A DNA stretch of 8,116 nucleotides. Source: Candidatus Methylomirabilota bacterium (lineage in GTDB: Bacteria; Methylomirabilota; Methylomirabilia; Methylomirabilales; 2-02-FULL-66-22). Below the pieces are notes generated by a model, which saw nothing but the letters and a program-made list of their open reading frames with translations, did not search any database and was not told where the DNA came from. The DNA is taken from positions 1 through 8,116 of the forward strand of contig JACQXP010000274.1 in assembly GCA_016208645.1 (NCBI GenBank). Reading direction: 5' to 3'. Within the stretch, counting starts at the first letter, position 1. Each line of letters starts with the position of its first letter. The position numbers were made by a program, and so were the translations under genes. Positions 1 through 5,182 of the stretch are shown piece after piece.

Positions 1-1
1 G

Positions 2-934
2 GTGCCGGGCCCGGTCCGGCGCCACCTTCTGGAAGCGCTTGAAGAAGGCGAAGGGCTGGTGGTGATAGCTGAACGTTCCTTCCTTGAGCGTGCCGGCCTC
101 GGCCTCGTTCCAGCCGCCCGAGTACCAGGCCCAGGCGATGCCCTTCTCGGTAAGCCGGTCGCCGATGGTCGGCATGGTTTGGACCGGCAGGAGTCGGGCT
201 TTGTCGAGGTGCGGATTGTGGGGTCCGCCGATCGGCTCCATCGTGTTGACGCCGTAGCCGTCGGGCGTGACGTAGCCGTCCTTGATCCTCTTGCCGGTGC
301 CGTCGAGCTTGGCGACCATCTTCTCCGGCGCGTCCGGGTAGACCGGGGTGCAGGCGCAGACCAGCCAGAAATGATTGAGGAAGGAGCCGCCGAAAGCGGC
401 GTGGAAGAAGTTGTCCGCGAGCGTGTAGCGCCTGGCGTAGTCCCAGAGCATGAGCCGGGAGGTGTCCCAGTAGCCCATGGCGTAGCCCTTAGCGTCAGAG
501 ATGAGGGCAAACTTGTCCATCCTGCCGCCGTTGATCTGCTCCTGCTGCTGGTAGAAGGCGTGGATCAGGCTCCCCAGCTTCTCGCCGGGCTTGTAGTACT
601 TGTGCAGCGGGAACGGTCCGTTCGGCAGCTTCTCCGGGATCGCGGCGTAGGGGACGGGCGGCCTCTGTCGAAGGTCCAGCGGCGCCGGCAGCGTCTCGTA
701 GGGCTTGCCGGTCTCATCGGTCTGGACCGCCGCGGCACCCGCGTTGGCCAGACCATTGGCGCCAGGGAAGTTGCCGTAGAGGTGGTCGAAGCTGCGGTTC
801 TCGAGATAGATGACGACGATGGTGTCGATCTTCCCGAGGCCGTCCGGCACAACTTGCGCCGTCGCCGCGCTCGTCCATAGCACGACGGCCGCGGCGACGA
901 TCGTCAGGAGCCGACGACCGCTGATGTGAGACAT
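2..934 (-). CDS. Secreted AcpA-type acid phosphatase / phosphoesterase, N-terminal part (runs off left edge)
   Basis: The visible 311 residues match the phosphoesterase family (PF04185) that holds AcpA acid phosphatases and bacterial phospholipases C, which hydrolyse phosphomonoesters or phosphodiesters outside the cytoplasm. Residues 1-26 form a signal peptide: Arg-Arg at 7-8, a hydrophobic core, and an Ala-Thr-Ala site before Gln27. The family's metal-binding motif ENRSFDHLYG lies at 45-54. The segment GGSFLNHFW near 182-190 is where AcpA-like enzymes carry the nucleophilic Ser. The ATG at 934 is chosen because GAGGAGG sits 6 nt upstream and the signal peptide starts directly there. Relatives are about 500 residues, so roughly the last 40% lies outside the window. 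The gene is intact as far as it can be seen. The family call is firm; phosphatase versus phospholipase substrate is inference, with AcpA-like the better fit. Confidence 0.9.
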   Translation of the reverse strand, partial: MSHISGRRLLTIVAAAVVLWTSAATAQVVPDGLGKIDTIVVIYLENRSFDHLYGNFPGANGLANAGAAAVQTDETGKPYETLPAPLDLRQRPPVPYAAIPEKLPNGPFPLHKYYKPGEKLGSLIHAFYQQQEQINGGRMDKFALISDAKGYAMGYWDTSRLMLWDYARRYTLADNFFHAAFGGSFLNHFWLVCACTPVYPDAPEKMVAKLDGTGKRIKDGYVTPDGYGVNTMEPIGGPHNPHLDKARLLPVQTMPTIGDRLTEKGIAWAWYSGGWNEAEAGTLKEGTFSYHHQPFAFFKRFQKVAPDRARH

Positions 935-940
935 GGCGAT

Positions 941-947
941 CCTCCTC
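941..947 (-). promoter_or_regulatory. Ribosome binding site of the acid phosphatase gene
   Basis: On the minus strand the site reads GAGGAGG, 6 nt before the ATG at 934. It is near-perfectly complementary to the 16S rRNA 3' end and fixes the start. I see no convincing sigma70 promoter further upstream. Confidence 0.8.
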
Positions 948-1516
948 GCAGGCTGCCAAGAAAATGCTCTCGTCGCCGGACGGTGCGCGTGACTCTCCCG
1001 GCAATCCCCAGATGGACCGGCCCGCGGCGCCCATCCCGGGGTGATGGTGCTAAACTGGCGGCGTTCGGACACTCCTTCCATTTCTTTTTTGCTACTCGGC
1101 ACGAAGGTGGACACGGGGCGGCGCCTGAACTGGCCATCCCCGCTCGTTGGAACAACCGGAGCGGTCGCGTCAGAGAAGGAAGACAGTATTGGCCCTGTTT
1201 GTGGGAGGAAGCTAGCACCGGCGGGAGGGCGTGTCAAGCCAGAGGCTGGCGGCGGAAATGGGGCGGGGGGGATCGGGCACGCGGGTTGCCGGCCGTCGGT
1301 TCCTTTTGGCTCCGGAGCCTCCCCACTGCGCCCCACCCGTCGAAGGACCGGCCGGGTCCCCCATTAGAAAGTCTGAGTAAGGGAGAATGTGAATTATTTA
1401 AGGGCGTCCCTATTTTCCCGGGGGGTTGGGGGGCGGGGGTTGGTCCAAACAGGAAGCCCGTCGGCCACGAAAGAACGTTCAGGCACGGCTGTCGGGTGGG
1501 AGGATACGGCAAGAAA
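948..1516. other. Intergenic stretch without a recognisable gene; G-rich
   Basis: This roughly 570-nt gap separates the divergent phosphatase and toxin-antitoxin genes. Long frames are open across it, but their translations resemble no family and look like GC-driven noise. It contains two strongly G-rich tracts on the plus strand (1260-1285 and about 1419-1440). It also has an AT-rich patch at about 1390-1418 with a short AGGG/CCCT inverted repeat. No tRNA, terminator or insertion sequence was recognised. Confidence 0.6.
1260..1285 (+). other. Canonical G-quadruplex-forming motif
   Basis: Four G-runs of 4, 7, 3 and 3 are separated by loops of 1, 3 and 5 nt. This satisfies the usual G3+N1-7 rule on the plus strand. 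The motif is in the upstream gap of the toxin-antitoxin operon, about 230 nt before its promoter. Such motifs also arise by chance in GC-rich DNA, so a role is not implied. Confidence 0.5.
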
Positions 1517-1545
1517 TTGACAGCCATGATTCTAGCTGCTATTCT
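1517..1545 (+). promoter_or_regulatory. Predicted sigma70 promoter of the toxin-antitoxin operon
   Basis: A perfect -35 box TTGACA (1517-1522) is followed by the optimal 17-nt spacer and a -10 box TATTCT (1540-1545, four of six consensus bases). Transcription would start near 1552, leaving a leader of about 25 nt before the antitoxin ATG. Phd/YefM-type operons are usually autorepressed by the antitoxin or its complex at this position. I did not find a clear operator palindrome here. Confidence 0.7.
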
Positions 1546-1564
1546 GGCCATGTCCTTGAACCTT

Positions 1565-1569
1565 GGAGG
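1565..1569 (+). promoter_or_regulatory. Ribosome binding site of the antitoxin gene
   Basis: GGAGG lies 7 nt before the ATG at 1577. It selects this start over the longer open frame that continues upstream. Confidence 0.8.
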
Positions 1570-1576
1570 TGCTCCC

Positions 1577-1849
1577 ATGCCGACGATTGACCGGTTCGTG
1601 CCTATCACCCAGGCCAAGAACCGCCTGCTGGACCTGGCCCGGGAGGTTGAGCGGGATGACGGGGTAGTCGCCATTACCCGGAACGGCGTGCCGGCCGCCA
1701 TCCTGTTGAGCCCCGCCAAGTTTGAGGGGCTCCTGGAAACCCTGGAGATTCTGAGCGACGCTCGGACCATGCGCGCCCTGCATCGCTCGCTGGGTCAGGC
1801 AGCCGCAGGCAAGTGGGTCTCGGAATCCCGCGTGTTCGGCCGCGAATGA
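1577..1849 (+). CDS. Phd/YefM-family antitoxin
   Basis: This 90-residue protein has the usual Phd/YefM length and layout. The N-terminal part (about 1-50) is the DNA-binding fold, with VPITQAKNRLLDLAREVE at 8-25 and the family signature ITRNGVPAAILLSP at 33-46. The C-terminal part (about 50-90) is the tail that normally wraps and neutralises the toxin and ends VFGRE. It starts at an ATG with a good binding site, 25 nt after a predicted promoter. Its TGA stop overlaps the ATG of the next gene by 4 nt, the classic coupling of antitoxin to toxin. It would neutralise a RelE/ParE-type mRNA interferase or gyrase poison and repress its own operon. The gene looks intact although the toxin is broken, so any present role would be as an orphan antitoxin or regulator. 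That last point is inference. Confidence 0.9.
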   Translation: MPTIDRFVPITQAKNRLLDLAREVERDDGVVAITRNGVPAAILLSPAKFEGLLETLEILSDARTMRALHRSLGQAAAGKWVSESRVFGRE

Positions 1850-2001
1850 CCCTCCACCGGATCCGGTACACGCCCGCCGCGACTGAGTCGATTCGGCATC
1901 TGCATCCCACTGTCAAGGTGGAAATCCTGTTGGCCGGCCCGCGCAAGGACATCTACGAGGTTTTCCGGAGGTTCCTGGAGCAGAGCAAGGGCACGATCTG
2001 A
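1846..2001 (+). pseudogene. RelE/ParE-family toxin with central deletion
   Basis: Only 51 codons remain, against about 85-95 in the family. The N-terminal end (RIRYTPAATESIRHLHPTVK, residues 5-24) matches the first strand and helix of RelE/ParE proteins. From about residue 28 the sequence jumps to LLAGPRKDIYEVFRRFL, which is the family's last strand and C-terminal helix. The middle, which normally holds the G-Y-R-x-R-x-G-D-Y-R-x-x-Y core and catalytic residues, is missing. About 35-45 codons appear to be lost, in frame, around 1924-1932. The start ATG overlaps the antitoxin stop as in intact pairs. The product is unlikely to be toxic. A natural mini-protein acting on the antitoxin is possible but has no support here. 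Confidence 0.75.
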
Positions 2002-2126
2002 GCATAATCCTTCCCACAACAGTCTGCCCGGCGCGTCGTGACCTTCCTGGAAGAGGCCATCCGTGGTCTGGACTGCCGAATCAGCTTCCAGCCTCCTTGG
2101 ATGCCATCCCGGAGGGTCTGGAGATA

Positions 2127-2153
2127 AATCTGCGCAATCTGCGAAATCTGCGG
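2127..2153 (+). repeat. Three-copy 9-nt tandem repeat AATCTGCGN
   Basis: Three head-to-tail units AATCTGCGC, AATCTGCGA and AATCTGCGG differ only in the last base. They are followed by the palindrome GATTAATC (2153-2160). The repeat lies in the convergent gap between the toxin remnant and the ligase remnant. It is AT-richer than its surroundings. The units abut with no spacers, so it is not a CRISPR. The rest of the gap (2002-2126 and 2154-2169) holds nothing I recognise. Confidence 0.85.
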
Positions 2154-2169
2154 ATTAATCAGCGTGGGT

Positions 2170-2446
2170 TTATGACTGCCCTCCTGCTGTCTCCGGCCGG
2201 CCCCCTAGGAAGCGCTGCATGGCGGCCAGCCGCTCCGGAAGCGTGAAGCACAGCATGTTCAGATCCCGCTCATAGGCCAGCCCCGCGCCTCCGCATGGTT
2301 GACCATGTAGGCGACCTCCCGCGCGGTCAGCCGGGTCCCGATGGGGACGATGGCGGCGCCCAGCACTCACCCCGGAACGCGAGGGCCGGCCGGTCCGCCG
2401 TTCCCGGGTGGGCGGCATGGTGACGGAGGATATCTGCGAACGTCAT
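2170..2446 (-). pseudogene. Acyl-CoA synthetase (AMP-binding) remnant: fragments in three frames
   Basis: The gene begins at the ATG at 2446, 14 nt after the preceding stop, and opens with MTFADILRHHAAHPGTADRP, a typical N-terminus of an AMP-forming acyl-CoA ligase. Near 2360 the reading frame changes and the sequence jumps to GAAIVPIGTRLTAREVAYMV, the conserved ligase segment that normally lies about 40 residues further on. The frame changes again near 2285. The third piece (YERDLNMLCFTLPERLAAMQ and following) ends at TAA 2170-2172; it looks somewhat like a crotonase C-terminus, but this is weak. The ATP-binding P-loop, the adenylation core and the C-terminal domain are all absent. An intact enzyme would have activated a carboxylic acid to its CoA thioester as the entry step for the neighbouring hydratase and dehydrogenase. 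The first two fragments are convincing; the third is uncertain. Confidence 0.7.
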
Positions 2447-2459
2447 GGGTCCGGCCGGA

Positions 2460-3467
2460 TCAGGAACGGACGAAGGGATACCGCTGCCGGGGAGTCTCCC
2501 AGTCCACCGCGTGGGGCTCGGTATAATCCAGGGGCCGCCACGGCGGGACCAAGGGCAGGCTCTGCCCGCCGTCCACGTTGATCACCTGGCCGTTGATGTA
2601 GGCGGCATCATCGGAGGCCAGGAACGCCACGAGGCGGCCGACCTCGCGGGCTTCTCCCCACCGGCCCAGCGGCGTGATGGCCCGGACCATGTTGGCGATG
2701 CCCGCCTCCTCCAGGAGGGGCGTGGTCATCTCGGTGGCGATCACCCCGGGGGAGATGACGTTCACGGTGATCCGATGCTTCCCCAGCTCGGCCGCCATGC
2801 ACTTCCCCAAGAGCTTCACCCCGGCCTTGGCGGCGCAGTAGTGGGCCTGCTGGTTCCCGTTGTAATCGGCCATGACCGATGCCGTCACAATCATCCGCCC
2901 GCCCTTCCGCTGGGCGACCATCTGCCGGGCCACGGCCTGGCACACGCTGAAGGTCCCGGTCAGGTTGACGTCAATCATCCGCTGCCACTGCTCGGCGGTA
3001 ATGTCCAGGAAGGGCACCAGCCGCGAGAAGCCCGCATTGGCGAAGAGGTCGCACATGAAGGCCAGCATGAGCCCCGCCGCCACGCAGGGGCCCTGGACCT
3101 GGGCGATGGTCGGCTTCACCGTGTTCCGGATCGCCAGCGACTTGTCGAAGTACAGGAACTGCTCCCGCTTCAGGCGCCGCTCGGGGTCCTTCCAGGTCGT
3201 CTGGGCCTCGCGAGACCGGGCCTTGCGGCCGCCGGCCTCCATATTGGGGGCCGGCCCGCTGATGTCGTGCCCGGCGGAAAAGGACTTGCCGGCCCCCGCG
3301 ATGATGATGACCCGGATGGCCTCATCCAGGTCGGCCTGTTTCACCGCCTCGTCCAGCTCCTCGATGAGGACGTCGTCCAGGGCATTCCGCCGCTCCGGGC
3401 GGTTCAGGGTGACCCGGACCACCGGGCCGTCGGTCTCGTAGAGCCCCGTCCCATCCCATGGGGACAC
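2460..3467 (-). CDS. Open reading frame fusing a crotonase N-terminal half to an SDR C-terminal half
   Basis: Residues 1-141 match enoyl-CoA hydratase/isomerase (crotonase): LNRPERRNALDD at 21-32, oxyanion-hole segments SFSAGHDI at 62-69 and GPCVAAGLMLA at 126-136. At about residue 142 (near 3041-3050) the protein becomes a short-chain dehydrogenase: FANAG at 142-146, VNLTG at 167-171, catalytic Y210-xxx-K214, SPG at 239-241, and the C-terminal end NVDGGQ. The crotonase C-terminal half and the whole SDR cofactor-binding N-terminus (TGxxxGxG) are missing, so neither activity is expected. The annotated start is GTG at 3467, only 4 nt after the VOC stop, with GGAG directly abutting it. An ATG at 3459 has better spacing but is out of frame unless one G of the run at 3444-3447 is extra. 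It is most likely a deletion fusion of two adjacent operon genes, hence non-functional despite 335 open codons. Confidence 0.75.
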   Translation of the reverse strand: MSPWDGTGLYETDGPVVRVTLNRPERRNALDDVLIEELDEAVKQADLDEAIRVIIIAGAGKSFSAGHDISGPAPNMEAGGRKARSREAQTTWKDPERRLKREQFLYFDKSLAIRNTVKPTIAQVQGPCVAAGLMLAFMCDLFANAGFSRLVPFLDITAEQWQRMIDVNLTGTFSVCQAVARQMVAQRKGGRMIVTASVMADYNGNQQAHYCAAKAGVKLLGKCMAAELGKHRITVNVISPGVIATEMTTPLLEEAGIANMVRAITPLGRWGEAREVGRLVAFLASDDAAYINGQVINVDGGQSLPLVPPWRPLDYTEPHAVDWETPRQRYPFVRS

Positions 3468-3471
3468 CTCC

Positions 3472-3735
3472 TTACACAGCCTGAGGCCGTTGGATGAATT
3501 CGAGGGTGATGCCGTCCGGGTCGCTCTGGATCAGCTCCAGCATCAGCCCGGCGACGCGCAGGTTCGCGACCCGCATGCGGGTGCCGGGAAAACCGGTGAT
3601 CCGGCTGATGTGCGGCGCCTGGAGCTCCCGGTCTGCCTCCAGGCTCATCCCCAGGAGATCGCGGTAGAACAGGAGCGAGCGATCCATGTCGCTCACCGTG
3701 AAGCTCGCATGGTTGAAACCGCTGACAATGGCCAT
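3472..3735 (-). pseudogene. VOC (glyoxalase/dioxygenase fold) protein with internal deletion
   Basis: The 87 residues start like a typical VOC-superfamily enzyme. GFNHASFTVSDMDRSLLFYR at 6-25 holds the first metal-ligand position (His9), followed by the first beta-alpha-beta-beta-beta unit ending LMLELIQ at 64-70. The sequence then jumps to DPDGITLEFIQ at 72-82, the last strand of the second unit with the final Glu ligand. Relatives are about 130-150 residues, so about 45-60 residues, including the second-unit His position, are missing. The join is at about 3525 and stays in frame. The start is ATG 3735, with GAGGAG 12 nt upstream, a rather long spacing. The gene precedes the crotonase/SDR fusion by 4 nt, as in a tight operon. 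Its substrate cannot be told; members isomerise or cleave small acids, including methylmalonyl-CoA. Confidence 0.75.
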
Positions 3736-3761
3736 GGCGCATCCAGTCTCCTCGTGAGGCG

Positions 3762-3839
3762 TTACCCTCCCAGCAGGATCCGCCGGGGGTCAATGACCTC
3801 GCGGATGAGGCGCACCTGGCGCGGGGAGAGTCGCCTTGG
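3762..3839 (-). pseudogene. C-terminal remnant of an unidentified operon gene
   Basis: Directly after the MaoC stop the same frame continues for 25 codons as PRRLSPRQVRLIREVIDPRR and then ILLGG, ending at TAA 3762-3764, just before the VOC gene. The composition and the DPRRILLGG ending look like a real protein C-terminus of the kind seen on oxidoreductases or hydrolases. There is no start codon or ribosome binding site for it. I do not recognise the family. It is best read as the last piece of a gene whose body was deleted against the end of the MaoC gene. Chance similarity to coding sequence cannot be excluded. Confidence 0.4.
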
Positions 3840-4784
3840 TTATTCCCCGACCCGGGCGCTGGCCCACCCGGCGGCGGTCATCTCCCCCGCCGCGTTCTCG
3901 ACCCAGATCTCCAACTCCAGGCGGGTCCCCTCGGTATCCCGGCTCTCGCCGGTCACGGCCCCGCGCGCGGTGATGGTCTCCCCGGAGTAGACCGGGCGGA
4001 TGAACTTCATCTTCTCCCATCCGGTCGTGAACCAGGCGGGCCCGAAGAAGCTGGTGAGCATCTCCGTCAGGTACACGGCTTCCATCATCCCCTGGATCAT
4101 GGTGGTGGGCAGGCCGCCCTTCCGGGCGATCCCGATGTCGGTGTGGATGTTCCGCAGGTGCTTCCCCACGCCCGAGAAGACCGCGACCTGCTCCTGGGTC
4201 ACGTGCTTGACCAGCGGGGGGAGCGGCGTGCCGGGGGTGAGACCCGGGCGGGTCCGTGCGACCGGCTCCACGTCTTTGCGGTATGCACCGGTGACGCGCT
4301 TCTCCACCGCCTCGGCGGTACTCTTGCCCACCACGGGGCCCGGCTCGATGCGCAGGATCTCGATGCCCCGATGGCGGAGGAGGGCCCGGCCGTCCTAGCC
4401 TCTCGCGTCCGCCTCCATGACCACGTAGCCCTTACCGCGCCGCTCGTACTTCTCGACATATTTCCCCCGGAGGCGCGCTCGCTCCCCGGCGAACACCGGG
4501 TTCACGAACCACAGCTCTTCCTGGGTATGCAGCCCCACCACCGTGTTGGGATCGTAGACCGTGGTGAAGAGCTGGAGCAGGTCGTTGGCCAGGATGCCGG
4601 CGTGCCCGATGCGCTTGCCGAAGGGGGAGTCCCCGAAATACCAGGGATGGTAGTCATCCATCATGAAGGCAAAGGTCTTGATCTTGTGGTCCGTGATCAC
4701 CTCCTCGATCGGACCAAACTCCTCGCCGACTTCGACCAGCTCATACAACCCCTCTTTGAGCTTCCTACCACCGGCCTCTCCCAT
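3840..4784 (-). pseudogene. Double-hotdog MaoC-like hydratase interrupted by an in-frame TAG
   Basis: Reading through one amber codon at 4395-4397 gives a single 314-codon frame that looks like a two-domain MaoC/hotdog protein, such as dehydratases acting on acyl-CoA. The first hotdog domain (about 20-128) includes EEFGPIEEVITDHKIKTFAF and IGHAG at 59-63. The second (about 185-312) carries the MaoC hydratase signature region HLRNIHTDIGIA (209-220) and IQGMMEA, then FIRPVYSGETITARG. The TAG falls at codon 130, between ADARG and DGRALLRHRG, where relatives read straight through. The start is ATG 4784, supported by GAGAGGAGAG 6 nt upstream; an in-frame extension to 4874 is not homologous. Other genes here end at TAG as well (permease remnant, binding protein), so a recoded amber is unlikely. 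A nonsense mutation from GAG, CAG or AAG, or a base-call error, is the simplest reading. Confidence 0.8.
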
Positions 4785-4790
4785 GGGTTG

Positions 4791-4800
4791 CTCTCCTCTC
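4791..4800 (-). promoter_or_regulatory. Ribosome binding site of the MaoC gene
   Basis: On the minus strand GAGAGGAGAG lies 6 nt before the ATG at 4784. It decides the start against the upstream in-frame ATG at 4874, whose extra 30 residues resemble nothing. Confidence 0.75.
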
Positions 4801-4874
4801 TTGGCTCCAGAGATGATTTCGGCCTCCACCGGCCAATCGAGAGCGTTGAGCGCCCGCGGCTGCCATTGTCTCAC

Positions 4875-5100
4875 CTATCCCTTGACCGCCCCCGCCACCA
4901 TACCGCGGATCAAGCGCCTCTGGAGAAAACCGAAATTCCGATCCAGGCGCAACGCCACCGCCAAGCCGAGGAGCATGGAGACAGCCACCGTGGTGATAAA
5001 AAAAGAACGCGGTGGTGTTCAGCGCACTCCAAAATCTCGGCTCGGTCAGCTTCGCCCGGTAATTCTCGAGACCGTTGAAGCCGTCATTGGCTGTCCCCCA
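4875..5100 (-). pseudogene. Scar of two ABC-transporter permease genes (UgpA/MalF-like joined to MalG-like), frameshifted
   Basis: The first part, ANDGFNGLENYRAKLTEPRF then WSALNTTAFF, is typical of the periplasmic loop and second membrane helix of the first permease in sugar-type importers. It continues as ITTVAVSMLLGLAVALRLDR after a frame change at a run of seven T (minus strand; 4998-5004). With six T the two parts read in one frame. Near 4925 the sequence jumps to LQRRLIRGMVAGAVKG followed by TAG at 4875-4877, the characteristic C-terminus of the second (MalG-like) permease. Missing are the first permease's N-terminus, the rest of its helices with the EAA loop, and nearly all of the second permease. 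An in-frame TAG at 5110-5112 closes the upstream side. The relic lies between a binding-protein remnant and the MaoC gene, as expected for an importer operon. The 90 nt from 4785 to 4874 hold no recognised gene. Confidence 0.75.
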
Positions 5101-5106
5101 CCGGGA

Positions 5107-5182
5107 GGCCTACCCGAACCACATCCAGAGCCCGTTTTGGGTGGGGCCCGGCGCATGCGTTCGGGTAGGCCCCACGCTCTGG
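5107..5182. repeat. Overlapping inverted repeats: two mutually exclusive hairpins
   Basis: Hairpin A pairs GGCCTACCCGAAC (5107-5119) with its perfect 13-bp complement at 5159-5171, with a 39-nt loop. Hairpin B pairs CCAGAGC (5125-5131) with GCTCTGG (5176-5182) and GTGGGGCC (5141-5148) with GGCCCCAC (5168-5175). Its right arm is continuous, and its left arm carries a 9-nt bulge that forms part of a mini-hairpin, CCCGTTTTGGG. A and B share 5168-5171, so they cannot form together. The element starts one base after the binding-protein stop on the minus strand. A stem-loop between binding-protein and permease genes is common in importer operons and lowers downstream expression. It could instead be the end of a mobile element. 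No U-tract follows, so a classical terminator is not supported. Confidence 0.75.

Noticed and set aside
2..880. Plus-strand 292-codon open frame
   Set aside because: It is antisense to the well-supported acid phosphatase, and its translation resembles no family; GC-rich DNA opens such shadow frames.
926..1849. Plus-strand 307-codon frame as one large protein with an antitoxin-like C-terminus
   Set aside because: The promoter, ribosome binding site and family length all place the start at 1577; the upstream part has no homology and crosses the promoter.
2127..2153. CRISPR array
   Set aside because: The units are only 9 nt and directly adjacent, without spacers or nearby cas genes.
2445..3497. 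Plus-strand 350-codon open frame
   Set aside because: It is longer than the minus-strand frame it overlaps, but only the minus strand shows crotonase and SDR motifs.
4395..4397. Programmed readthrough or pyrrolysine at the TAG
   Set aside because: TAG also ends other relics here, there is no visible stem-loop cue I can support, and the neighbouring genes are decayed.
4143..5078. Plus-strand 311-codon open frame
   Set aside because: It is antisense to the MaoC hotdog domains and has no recognisable domain.
5107..5182. Integron attC site or Rho-independent terminator
   Set aside because: The arms lack the attC core sequences, and no T-tract follows the stem on either strand.
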